Shown here: piece after piece, positions 1-6,565 of the stretch
Layout of the letters: each line of letters opens with the position of its first letter
Numbering within the stretch: position 1 is the stretch's first letter
Assembly: GCA_049644325.1 (NCBI GenBank)
Contig: JBARRR010000126.1
Location: 1-15,169, forward strand
Source: DASZHA01 sp049644325
GTDB taxonomy: Bacteria > Chloroflexota > Dormibacteria > DASZGP01
Length of the DNA stretch: 15,169 bases
Direction of reading: 5' to 3'
Made by a program: the position numbers and the translations under genes
Notes under the pieces: model-generated
Told to the model about the DNA's origin: nothing
The model's database searches: none
The model's input: the letters and a program-made list of their open reading frames with translations, nothing else

Positions 1-1
1 G

Positions 2-298
2 GTGGGCAGCCCCACCTTCGTCCTGGTGCGCCAGTACAACGGCCGCCTGCCGCTGGTGCATGCCGACCTCTATCGCCTGGAGGGCCGCAAGGAGATAGAC
101 GGGCTGGGGCTTCTCGAGCTGTCGGAGCCGGGCGTGCTCGTCGTGGAGTGGGCCGATCGCGCTCCCTGGCTGTCGGGGACCGACCGCCTGAGCCTGACGC
201 TGGGCGCGGCGGACGACCCCGACTGGCGGACCCTCGCCCTGCCGGAGGCGGGCCCGCTCCACCTGGTCGAGGCGCTCATCCAGGCGGGCGCCGGCTGA
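2..298 (+). CDS. tsaE: tRNA t6A biosynthesis ATPase TsaE (5'-truncated)
   Basis: This is the C-terminal part of TsaE, the small P-loop ATPase that works with TsaB and TsaD to make N6-threonylcarbamoyladenosine at position 37 of ANN-decoding tRNAs in the cytoplasm. The visible 98 residues begin at the family motif SPTF (residues 3-6) and continue through HADLYRLEG, both diagnostic of TsaE. The Walker A motif, which lies upstream of SPTF in this family, is missing because the gene runs off the left edge. The GTG at position 2 is therefore an internal valine, not the start. The stop codon TGA (296-298) shares its last base with the ATG of tsaB, which implies translational coupling. Together with tsaB and tsaD nearby, the identification is secure despite the truncation. 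Confidence 0.93.
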   Translation: MGSPTFVLVRQYNGRLPLVHADLYRLEGRKEIDGLGLLELSEPGVLVVEWADRAPWLSGTDRLSLTLGAADDPDWRTLALPEAGPLHLVEALIQAGAG

Positions 299-942
299 TG
301 GCCGCGCCAACGCGGGTGCTGGCGCTGGACACCTCGGGGGGCGAGCTGCTCGTCGCCCTGGTCGACCCCGACGCAGGCATGCTCACCGGCCTCGCCGAGC
401 CGGGCGCCCGTCACCAGGAGCGCGTGGTCGAGGCCATCGTCGAGGTCGTGGGCCCCTCGGGCCTGGCCGACGTCGACGCCGTCGCGGTGGTTCGCGGCCC
501 CGGCTCCCACACCGGGCTGCGGGTGGGGCTGGCCACCGGGGAGGGCATCGCCTTCGCCCGTCACCTGCAGATCTACCCGCTCTCCAGCCTGGCGGTGGCT
601 GCCCAGCGAGCCCGCCTCGACTCCGGCACCGTCACCGCGCTGGTCAACGCCGGCCGGGGTCGGGTCTACAGACAGCGCTTCGAGATCAAAGGCGGCGGGC
701 GCCATCCGAGCGATGAGCCGTCGCTGGCCCTGGCGGGCGACCTCAACGGCACGGACACGCTCTCGGGCGAGGACTCGATCCTCGCCCTGACGGCCGCGCC
801 CGGCGCCGTGGTCGCGCCGCAAGTCCCGGGCGCCGAAGCTCTCGCCGCCGCCGTAATCCAGGCTGTCGGCGAGGGAGCGGGCGTGGCATATCATGAGATC
901 AGAGGCGAATACGGCGAGTTGAGCATGGAGCAAACCCCCTGA
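298..942 (+). CDS. tsaB: tRNA t6A biosynthesis scaffold protein TsaB
   Basis: TsaB is the inactive ASKHA-fold paralogue that pairs with TsaD and recruits TsaE in the threonylcarbamoyl-transfer complex. The protein is 214 residues, slightly short of the usual 220-230. It shows the N-terminal strand VLALDTSGGELLVALV (residues 6-21), the H-Q-E segment GARHQERVVEAI and the signature RGPGSHTGLRVGLATGEGIA, all typical of TsaB (formerly YeaZ). It lacks the HxxxH metal site of TsaD, as expected. The ATG at 298 is chosen because it overlaps the tsaE stop and puts the first beta strand at the terminus; the frame stays open upstream to 148 but only as an overlap with tsaE. The last third is weakly conserved. 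Its stop (940-942) overlaps the rimI start by one base. Confidence 0.95.
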   Translation: MAAPTRVLALDTSGGELLVALVDPDAGMLTGLAEPGARHQERVVEAIVEVVGPSGLADVDAVAVVRGPGSHTGLRVGLATGEGIAFARHLQIYPLSSLAVAAQRARLDSGTVTALVNAGRGRVYRQRFEIKGGGRHPSDEPSLALAGDLNGTDTLSGEDSILALTAAPGAVVAPQVPGAEALAAAVIQAVGEGAGVAYHEIRGEYGELSMEQTP

Positions 943-1484
943 TGCAGCTGAGACAGCGCACGGTGATCGAGGAGATGACCCTCGACGACGTTCCCGCGGT
1001 GCAGGACATCGAGCGTGAGATCTTCCTCACCCCCTGGCCCCGCAACGCCTACCGGCGCGAGCTGCTGCAGAACAAGATGGCGTCCTACATCGTGCTCCGC
1101 GACCGCGACGAGATCATCGGTTACGCCGGGCTCTGGAAGATGCACGACGAGGCCCACGTCACCACCGTTGGGGTTCGCCGCAAGGACCAGGGCCGTGGCT
1201 TTGGCATGGCGCTGATGCTGGCCCTCATCAGCCGCGCCTACACCCTTCAGTCGCGGTGGATGACGCTCGAGGTCCGTGCCTCCAACTACGGGGCGATGGC
1301 GCTGTACGAGAAGCTCGGCTTCAAGGTAATCGGCCGGCGCCGCGGCTACTACACCGACGACGGTGAGGACGCAGTGGTGATGTGGTCCGACTCATTGCTG
1401 GCGCCGGCGTTTAAGGAAAGGTTCACCGAGCTCCGCGAGCGCTACGCCGAAGACATCGCCTTCAGTGCTTACCCTGGGGATTGA
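942..1484 (+). CDS. rimI: Ribosomal-protein-alanine N-acetyltransferase RimI
   Basis: RimI is a GNAT-family enzyme that transfers acetyl from acetyl-CoA to the N-terminal alanine of ribosomal protein S18 and, in some bacteria, other N-termini. The GNAT fold covers about residues 7-152. The acetyl-CoA pyrophosphate loop is QGRGFG (83-88). The RimI signature TLEVRASNYGAMALYEKLGF holds Glu110 and Tyr122, spaced like the catalytic Glu103 and Tyr115 of E. coli RimI. The substrate-side segment FLTPWPRNAY near the N terminus is also family-typical. A C-terminal tail of about 28 residues follows the domain; it is longer than in E. coli RimI and partly encoded in the 20-bp overlap with tsaD. The ATG at 942 overlaps the tsaB stop. 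RimI within a tsa operon is a common arrangement. Confidence 0.93.
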   Translation: MQLRQRTVIEEMTLDDVPAVQDIEREIFLTPWPRNAYRRELLQNKMASYIVLRDRDEIIGYAGLWKMHDEAHVTTVGVRRKDQGRGFGMALMLALISRAYTLQSRWMTLEVRASNYGAMALYEKLGFKVIGRRRGYYTDDGEDAVVMWSDSLLAPAFKERFTELRERYAEDIAFSAYPGD

Positions 1485-2529
1485 GACCTCCTGCGACGAG
1501 ACCTCGGCGGCGCTGTTTGACGATCGGGAAGGGGTCCGCAGCAACGTAGTCAGCTCCCAGGTCGAGCTCCACGCGGCCTACGGTGGCGTGGTGCCGGAGC
1601 TGGCGGCGCGGTCCCATATCGAGCGCCTGCCGCGCGTGACCGATGAGGCCCTTCGCGCCGCTGGCGCCCGCATCGACGATGTCGACCTGGTGGCGGTGAC
1701 GCGCGGTCCCGGGCTGGTGGGCGCGCTGCTCACCGGTGTTGGCTTTGCCCGGGGGCTGGCGCTGGAACGCGGGCTACCCATCGTCGGCGTCAGTCACATC
1801 GATGGTCACATCCACTCCGCCTTCCTGGAACGGCCCGACCTGAGGCTGCCGATGCTGGTTTTGGTGGTCTCGGGTGGCCACACCGAGATGGTGCTGATCC
1901 CGGACGAGGGGCGCTACCAGGTCCTCGGCCGCACCCGCGACGATGCCGCCGGGGAGGCCTATGACAAGGTGGCCAGGATGCTGGGCCTGGGCTACCCGGG
2001 CGGCCCCGAGATCGACCGCCTGGCGGGTACGGTGCAGCTGCGGCAGGCGCTGGCGGACTTCCCCCTGCCGCGGATCCGCGTCGATGGCCTCGACTTCAGC
2101 TTCAGTGGCATCAAAACCGCGGTCCGATATGCGCTCGAGCGACGCCTCGGCCTGCCCCAGGGAAGTGCGATCAGCGCTGGGGACGCGGCCGGGCTGCCCG
2201 CGGACCTGGTGGCGAGCGCCGCCGGCGCGTTTCAATCCCGGGTGGTCGAGCACCTGGTGAGCCAGTTCCAACAGGCTGCGCTGCAATGCCGGCCATCGGT
2301 CTCGACCCTGGCGATTGCGGGAGGGGTGGCGATGAACAGCTGGCTGCGCCAGTCGGCAACGCAGATGGCGGCCTCGGTCATGGGCTCGGAGGAGGCAATT
2401 GTGATCCCGGCCGCCGAGCTGTGCACGGACAACGCCGCCATGATCGCCATCGCCGGGGCCCGCCTGTTTCAGATCGGGCTGGGCGCCAACCTGACCGTCG
2501 ATCCAGGCCTGCGTCTGTCCTCGGCTTGA
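1465..2529 (+). CDS. tsaD: tRNA N6-adenosine threonylcarbamoyltransferase TsaD
   Basis: TsaD is the catalytic metalloprotein of the t6A37 complex, transferring the threonylcarbamoyl group from TC-AMP (made by TsaC/Sua5, not in this window) to tRNA A37. At 354 residues it has normal length. The start region LTLGIETSCDETS is canonical. His111 and His115 in SHIDGHIHS form the HxxxH metal site and Asp322 in CTDNAAMIA is the third ligand. SGGHTEMVLI and AIAGGVAMNSWLR are the phosphate and adenosine binding loops. The start is GTG at 1465, 20 bp inside the end of rimI; no later start would keep the first beta strand. The stop codon (2527-2529) lies inside the -35 element of the groES promoter, so the two operons abut with no spacer. 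Confidence 0.96.
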   Translation: MLTLGIETSCDETSAALFDDREGVRSNVVSSQVELHAAYGGVVPELAARSHIERLPRVTDEALRAAGARIDDVDLVAVTRGPGLVGALLTGVGFARGLALERGLPIVGVSHIDGHIHSAFLERPDLRLPMLVLVVSGGHTEMVLIPDEGRYQVLGRTRDDAAGEAYDKVARMLGLGYPGGPEIDRLAGTVQLRQALADFPLPRIRVDGLDFSFSGIKTAVRYALERRLGLPQGSAISAGDAAGLPADLVASAAGAFQSRVVEHLVSQFQQAALQCRPSVSTLAIAGGVAMNSWLRQSATQMAASVMGSEEAIVIPAAELCTDNAAMIAIAGARLFQIGLGANLTVDPGLRLSSA

Positions 2530-2555
2530 AAGCGGTCCCGCCGGGGAGATAGGAT
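2526..2555 (+). promoter_or_regulatory. Probable sigma-70-type promoter of groES-groEL
   Basis: TTGAAA at 2526-2531 (5 of 6 to TTGACA) and TAGGAT at 2550-2555 (4 of 6 to TATAAT) are separated by 18 bp. Transcription would start at about 2561-2563, inside the left arm of the CIRCE operator. Bound HrcA would therefore block initiation directly. The -35 overlaps the tsaD stop codon. Confidence 0.7.
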
Positions 2556-2581
2556 TAGCACTCCAACGTATTGAGTGCTAA
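2555..2581 (+). promoter_or_regulatory. CIRCE operator (HrcA binding site)
   Basis: The two arms TTAGCACTC (2555-2563) and GAGTGCTAA (2573-2581) form a perfect 9-bp inverted repeat with a 9-bp spacer, which is exactly the CIRCE consensus. In Bacillus, actinobacteria and many other bacteria this element binds the repressor HrcA and controls groESL and dnaK operons. It lies between the -10 box and the groES ribosome binding site, so it would also form a stem in the 5' untranslated RNA. No hrcA gene is present in the window. Confidence 0.97.
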
Positions 2582-2615
2582 ACAAGCGACCACTGGTCTG
2601 AGGAGGAGCGAGCCC

Positions 2616-2921
2616 ATGAACCTACGTCCACTTGCCGACCGCGTAGTCATCCGGCCCCTCGAGAAAGAGGAGATCACCAAGAGCGGAATCGTCCTGCCCG
2701 ACACCGTCAAGGAGAAGCCCCAGGAGGGCGTCGTCGAGGCCGTCGGCAACGGCCGTCTCAACGAGCACACGGGCAAGCGCGACCCCATCGACGTCGCCGT
2801 GGGTGACACCGTCATCTACTCCAAGTACGCCGGGAACGAGATCAAGCTCGACGACCAGGAGTACCTGATCCTCGCCGAGAAGGACATCCTCGCCATCGTC
2901 GCCAACGGCAAGAAGAAATAA
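2616..2921 (+). CDS. groES: Co-chaperonin GroES
   Basis: GroES forms the heptameric lid of the GroEL folding chamber in the cytoplasm. The protein has 101 residues, slightly longer than the usual 95-100. It starts LRPLADRVVIRPLEKEE, the canonical first strands. The mobile loop that docks onto GroEL corresponds to EEITKSGIVLPDTVKEKPQ. The roof and C-terminal strands are GDTVIYSKYAGNEIKLDDQEY and LILAEKDILAIV. The ATG at 2616 is chosen over an in-frame TTG at 2571 because an AGGAGG Shine-Dalgarno sequence (2601-2606) sits 9 nt upstream and the TTG lies inside the CIRCE operator. groEL follows after 36 bp on the same strand, so the pair is co-transcribed under CIRCE control. Confidence 0.97.
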   Translation: MNLRPLADRVVIRPLEKEEITKSGIVLPDTVKEKPQEGVVEAVGNGRLNEHTGKRDPIDVAVGDTVIYSKYAGNEIKLDDQEYLILAEKDILAIVANGKKK

Positions 2922-2957
2922 CGAAGCGAGAGCTTCCCTGACCCTGGGAGACAAACG

Positions 2958-4598
2958 ATGGCCAAGCTTCTAATCTTCGACGAGCAGGCACGAGAGGAAT
3001 TGCGCGAGGGCGCCAAGGCGCTCTCAGACGTGGTTCGCATCACGCTCGGGCCAAAGGGCCGCAACGTCGTCATCGACAAGAAGTACGGCTCGCCGGTGAT
3101 CACCAACGATGGGGTCACCATCGCCCGCGAGATCGACCTCGAGGACAACTTCGAGGACATGGGTGCGCAGCTCCTCAAAGAGGTGGCGATCAAGACCAGC
3201 GACGTTGCCGGCGACGGCACCACGACGTCGGTGGTCCTTGCCTACGCCCTCATCCAGGAGGGCCTCCACATGGTCGCCGCCGGCGCCAACCCGATCGAGC
3301 TGAAGCGTGGTATTGACGCCGCCGCTCGGCGGGTGGTTGAACGCATCGGCGAGCTGGCCAAGCCGCTCAAGGGTCGCGAGGAGATCGCCCAGGTGGCGTC
3401 GATCTCGGCCCGGGACGAGGAGATCGGGACCCTGATCGCCGATGCCATGGAGCGGGTCGGCCGAGAGGGCGTGATCGAGGTCGAAGAAGGTCCCAGCTTT
3501 GGCACCGAGGTCGAGGTGGTCGAAGGTATGCAGTTCGACCGTGGCTACGTGAGCGCTTACTTTGTCACCGACCAGTCCCGCATGGTGGCGGTCCTCGAGG
3601 ATCCCGTGATCCTGATCACGGACAGGAAGATCTCGTCGGTTCAGGAGCTGCTGCCGGTTCTGGAGAAGGTGATGCAGCAGGGGCGGCCGCTGCTGATCAT
3701 CGCCGACGACGTCGAGGGCGAGGCGCTGGCCACGCTCGTGGTCAACAAGATGCGGGGCACGTTCACCGCCGTCGCCGTGAAGGCCCCGGCTTTCGGCGAC
3801 CGCCGCAAGGCCGTACTCCAAGACATCGGCATCCTCACCGGCGCCCAGGTCATCAGCGACGAGCTGGGCCTGCGGCTGGAGGACACCGACATCAGCCAGC
3901 TGGGCACCGCCCGCCGGGTCACCGTAACCAAGGACGACACCACCATTGTCGAGGGCGGCGGCGACGCCAAGGCCATCAAGGCAAGGGTTGCCGAGCTCCG
4001 CGCCCAGATCGAGGAGGTGGAGAGCGACTGGGATCGCGAGAAGCTGGAGGAGCGCATCGCCCGCCTCGTGGGCGGGGTGGCTGTGATCAAGGTGGGGGCC
4101 GCCACGGAAGTCGAGCTCAAGGAGCGCAAGGCCCGGGTCGAAGACGCTTTGGCGGCGACCCGCGCGGCCGTTGCCGAGGGGATCGTGGCCGGCGGCGGGA
4201 CGGTCCTGATCCGCGCCCAGGCGGCGCTGGCCGACCTGAACCTGGAGGGCGATGCCAAGGCGGGCGTCGACATCGTCCGCCGTGCACTCGAGGCACCGAC
4301 CCGGCAGATCGCCAACAACGCAGGTGTCGAGGGCTCGGTTGTGGTCGAGCACGTCCGCGGGCGCACGGGCAACGAGGGCTACAACGCCGCCACCGCTGAG
4401 TACGTCGACATGCTCAAGGCCGGGGTGGTCGACCCGGCCAAGGTGACCCGCTCCGCGGTCCAGAACGCCGCCAGCATCGCCGGCATCATGCTGACTACCG
4501 AGACCCTGATCGCCGACAAGCCCGAGGAGGAGTCGGCGGAGGCCGGCGCCCACGCCGGGCACGACCACGGCATGGACGACTTCGGAGACGACTACTAG
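2958..4598 (+). CDS. groEL: Chaperonin GroEL (60 kDa)
   Basis: GroEL is the ATP-driven double-ring chaperonin that folds proteins beneath the GroES lid. The 546 residues match the family length. Key segments visible are VRITLGPKGRNVV near residue 30, the nucleotide-binding loop DVAGDGTTTSVV, the apical hinge region EGMQFDRGYVSAYFVTD, and EDALAATRAAVAEGIVAGGG containing the aspartate that activates water for ATP hydrolysis. The start ATG has a GGGAG Shine-Dalgarno (2946-2950) 7 nt upstream. The C terminus is unusual: instead of the Gly-Gly-Met repeats of E. coli GroEL it ends HAGHDHGMDDFGDDY, acidic with three histidines (532, 535, 537). His-rich tails are known in actinobacterial GroEL1 proteins, but those usually end in the histidines. 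Whether the genome has a second groEL cannot be seen here. Confidence 0.97.
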   Translation: MAKLLIFDEQAREELREGAKALSDVVRITLGPKGRNVVIDKKYGSPVITNDGVTIAREIDLEDNFEDMGAQLLKEVAIKTSDVAGDGTTTSVVLAYALIQEGLHMVAAGANPIELKRGIDAAARRVVERIGELAKPLKGREEIAQVASISARDEEIGTLIADAMERVGREGVIEVEEGPSFGTEVEVVEGMQFDRGYVSAYFVTDQSRMVAVLEDPVILITDRKISSVQELLPVLEKVMQQGRPLLIIADDVEGEALATLVVNKMRGTFTAVAVKAPAFGDRRKAVLQDIGILTGAQVISDELGLRLEDTDISQLGTARRVTVTKDDTTIVEGGGDAKAIKARVAELRAQIEEVESDWDREKLEERIARLVGGVAVIKVGAATEVELKERKARVEDALAATRAAVAEGIVAGGGTVLIRAQAALADLNLEGDAKAGVDIVRRALEAPTRQIANNAGVEGSVVVEHVRGRTGNEGYNAATAEYVDMLKAGVVDPAKVTRSAVQNAASIAGIMLTTETLIADKPEEESAEAGAHAGHDHGMDDFGDDY

Positions 4599-4607
4599 GC
4601 GCGAGGC

Positions 4608-4630
4608 AGCCGCCCCCTGCGAGGGGAGCT
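4608..4630 (+). terminator. Weak hairpin after groEL, possible terminator
   Basis: CCCCT (4614-4618) and AGGGG (4622-4626) pair around a 3-nt loop, and AGC (4608-4610) can pair with GCT (4628-4630) outside an internal bulge. The hairpin lies 10 bp after the groEL stop and before the next promoter, where a terminator would be expected. There is no T-tract, so intrinsic termination is uncertain. Confidence 0.3.
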
Positions 4631-4666
4631 GACCCAACCCGTCTGATGACCAGCGGTGGGCGGCCG

Positions 4667-4672
4667 GATAAT
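4667..4672 (+). promoter_or_regulatory. -10 box of a probable leaderless promoter
   Basis: GATAAT (5 of 6 to TATAAT) occupies 4667-4672 and is followed by exactly 6 nt before the ATG at 4679. With the usual -12 to -7 placement, transcription would start on the A of the start codon, giving a leaderless mRNA. No Shine-Dalgarno sequence precedes the ATG, which fits. The -35 region is poor (CTGATG at 4643-4648, 18-bp spacing, 3 of 6). Confidence 0.55.
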
Positions 4673-4678
4673 TGGCTC

Positions 4679-5569
4679 ATGAAGACCGCTGTCGGCCAAT
4701 TCGAGCCCCAGGTCCTCGAGGTTGACACCAACCTCGCCTCCGTCACCCGCCTCGCCGAGGGGGCAGCCGACCAGGGTGTAGACCTGCTCGTCCTGCCGGA
4801 GCTGTGCACCGCCGGCTACGTCTTCCGTGACCAGGATGAGATGCGTCCCCACGCCGAGACGGCAACAGGCTCGGAGCTGGGGAGGGCGCTGACCGGATGG
4901 GCTGAGCTGGCCCGCAAGCACGGTATGTACGTCGCGGGAGGCTTCCCTGAGGCCGCCGACGGCGCCTTCTACAACAGCTCAGCACTGGTCGGGCCGGACG
5001 GTCTGGTCGGCGTCTACCGCAAGGTCCACCTCTTCTACAACGAGCAGGACCTGTTCCAGCCCGGCAACCTCGGCTTCCCTGTGTTTGAGCTGCCCTTTGG
5101 CAAGGTCGGGCTCCAGGTCTGCTATGACACGTTTTTCCCTGAGGCTGCCCGGTCGCTGGTGCTCGGCGGTGCCGAGCTGATCTGCACCTCGGGCAACTTC
5201 GTGACCAACTTCCGGCGCAAGATCTGGGACGAGCGCGGTTTCACCCAGGCCGACGTGTCTTCGATGGGCATCGCCACCCAGAACCAGGTCTACGTCGCCC
5301 TCGCCGACCGCATCGGCACCGAGCGCGACGTCAGCTTCATCGGCGCCAGCATCATCGTCGGATGGGACGGCTGGCCGCTGGCCGGGCCCGCCGCCAAGGA
5401 CCGGGAGGAGCTCCTGGTGGCGGAGATGGACCTCGCCGAGGCGACTCGCAAGCGCCAGCGTAACCCGCGCAACCACGGCATCGCCGATCGCAAGCCGGCG
5501 CAGTACCGCACGGAGCCCGCTCCCGAGCCAAAGCCGGCCGCGGCGGTGGCGCCCGACACGCTGTCGTGA
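4679..5569 (+). CDS. Nitrilase-superfamily carbon-nitrogen hydrolase
   Basis: This cytoplasmic thiol amidohydrolase of the nitrilase superfamily would cleave a non-peptide C-N bond in an amide, carbamoyl or nitrile substrate. The Glu-Lys-Cys catalytic triad is intact: Glu41 in LLVLPELCTAGYVF, Lys115 in YRKVHLFYNEQDLFQPG and Cys148 in VGLQVCYDTFFPEAAR. The 296 residues fit the family, with a Pro/Ala-rich tail of about 20 residues at the C terminus. The ATG at 4679 is preferred to one at 4646 because MKTAVGQFEP is the typical first strand and a -10 box sits 6 nt before it. The exact substrate cannot be told; aliphatic amidase, N-carbamoyl hydrolase or omega-amidase-like roles are all possible. 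The last 4 bp overlap the next gene (GTGA). Confidence 0.85.
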   Translation: MKTAVGQFEPQVLEVDTNLASVTRLAEGAADQGVDLLVLPELCTAGYVFRDQDEMRPHAETATGSELGRALTGWAELARKHGMYVAGGFPEAADGAFYNSSALVGPDGLVGVYRKVHLFYNEQDLFQPGNLGFPVFELPFGKVGLQVCYDTFFPEAARSLVLGGAELICTSGNFVTNFRRKIWDERGFTQADVSSMGIATQNQVYVALADRIGTERDVSFIGASIIVGWDGWPLAGPAAKDREELLVAEMDLAEATRKRQRNPRNHGIADRKPAQYRTEPAPEPKPAAAVAPDTLS

Positions 5570-6549
5570 GCCTCGACCTGGGCCGGATCCTGGGCCGGAC
5601 CTTCTCCATCACCTGGCGGCACAAATGGCTCTGGCTGCTGGGCGTCTTTGGCGGCGGCACGTTTGGGTTCCGCGCCAACTTCCCGGGCGCGGGAGGGGGA
5701 GGCAATGGCGGCTCGTCGACGGCGCAGGTTCAGCAATTCCTCCAGGACTGGGCTTGGCTCATCGTCCTCGCAGTCATCGTCGTGCTGTTGATCGTGCTGG
5801 CAAGCTTCATCATCAGTTGCATCGCGATTCCCGCCGCCACATGGGGAGCGCTGGTGCTCGACGCGGGCGAGCCGGCCAACCTAGGAGCCGCCTGGCGGCA
5901 GGGCGTTCGCCGGTTTTGGGTCTACTTCCGGCTCGCCCTGCTCAAGCTGCTGATCGGCCTGTTGGTCTTCGCCGTCGCCGGCGTCCTGGTGTTGATCGGG
6001 GTGCTGGTTTATACCAGCGCCGGCAACGGATCGCTGGTTTTGTTGATCCCGCTCGGGATCCTGCTGGTGCTGGCCCTGGTCATCGTGTCCATCACCCTGG
6101 CTTTTCTCTTCGCCTGGTCGGATCGGACGCCGGTGCTCCTCGGGGTGGGCGCGGTGGGAGCCCTCCGCACCAGTGCGACCATCGCTCGCCATGCCTGGGT
6201 CGATACCCTGATTTTCGCCATCGTGATGGGACTGATCGCAGGGATCATTGGGATCGGCGTTGTGCTGGCCGCTGCGGTCTTCGCCATCCCCGGCATCATC
6301 GTCGCGATCGCCGGGCTCAGCGCGGGCTCGACCGTGGTAATCGGTGTCGGCGTCGTGCTGGCGCTGCTCCTCGGGGGCGCGGTGCTGATAGTCGGGAGCG
6401 GGTTTGTCGGCGCGGTGGTGCAGGTTGCGTATGCGCTGGCGTGCCGCGACATCTGCCTGAACCGCGGCATGCAGGTCAGCCCCGATGTCCCGCTGCCGGC
6501 GCCGGTCCAGATGGCCGGTCTGGCCGCGCCCCCACCAGCGCCCGCCTGA
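5566..6549 (+). CDS. Polytopic membrane protein of unknown function
   Basis: I do not recognise a characterised function. The 327-residue protein has about six or seven hydrophobic segments: roughly residues 20-36, 63-98, 118-144, 149-180, 210-250 and 253-290. Several of these stretches are long enough to cross twice. It begins LGRILGRTFSITWRHKWLWLLGVFGG, a start I associate with uncharacterised membrane proteins of actinobacteria and Chloroflexota-type bacteria. A glycine-rich linker (AGGGGNGGSS) separates the first helix from the second, and the C-terminal 25 residues are rich in proline and alanine. There are no obvious charged residues within the helices that would suggest a transporter. 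The GTG start at 5566 overlaps the nitrilase stop by 4 bp, which indicates coupled translation. pcrA begins 16 bp downstream. Confidence 0.8.
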   Translation: MSLDLGRILGRTFSITWRHKWLWLLGVFGGGTFGFRANFPGAGGGGNGGSSTAQVQQFLQDWAWLIVLAVIVVLLIVLASFIISCIAIPAATWGALVLDAGEPANLGAAWRQGVRRFWVYFRLALLKLLIGLLVFAVAGVLVLIGVLVYTSAGNGSLVLLIPLGILLVLALVIVSITLAFLFAWSDRTPVLLGVGAVGALRTSATIARHAWVDTLIFAIVMGLIAGIIGIGVVLAAAVFAIPGIIVAIAGLSAGSTVVIGVGVVLALLLGGAVLIVGSGFVGAVVQVAYALACRDICLNRGMQVSPDVPLPAPVQMAGLAAPPPAPA

Positions 6550-6565
6550 GCCCTCCACCAGCGTC

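Noticed and set aside
148..297. 50-codon upstream extension of tsaB inside tsaE
   Set aside because: The extension is Pro/Arg/Gly-rich shadow sequence. The ATG at 298 overlaps the tsaE stop and gives the canonical TsaB N terminus.
3024..4637. 537-codon open frame on the minus strand opposite groEL
   Set aside because: It is a shadow of groEL in GC-rich DNA: the complementary frame is open because of strong third-position G/C bias. The translation (many Asp, His, Leu, Gly) matches no family.
4646..4678. Upstream ATG for the nitrilase gene
   Set aside because: It adds 11 residues ahead of the canonical first strand, lacks a Shine-Dalgarno and would lie upstream of the -10 box placed 6 nt before the ATG at 4679.
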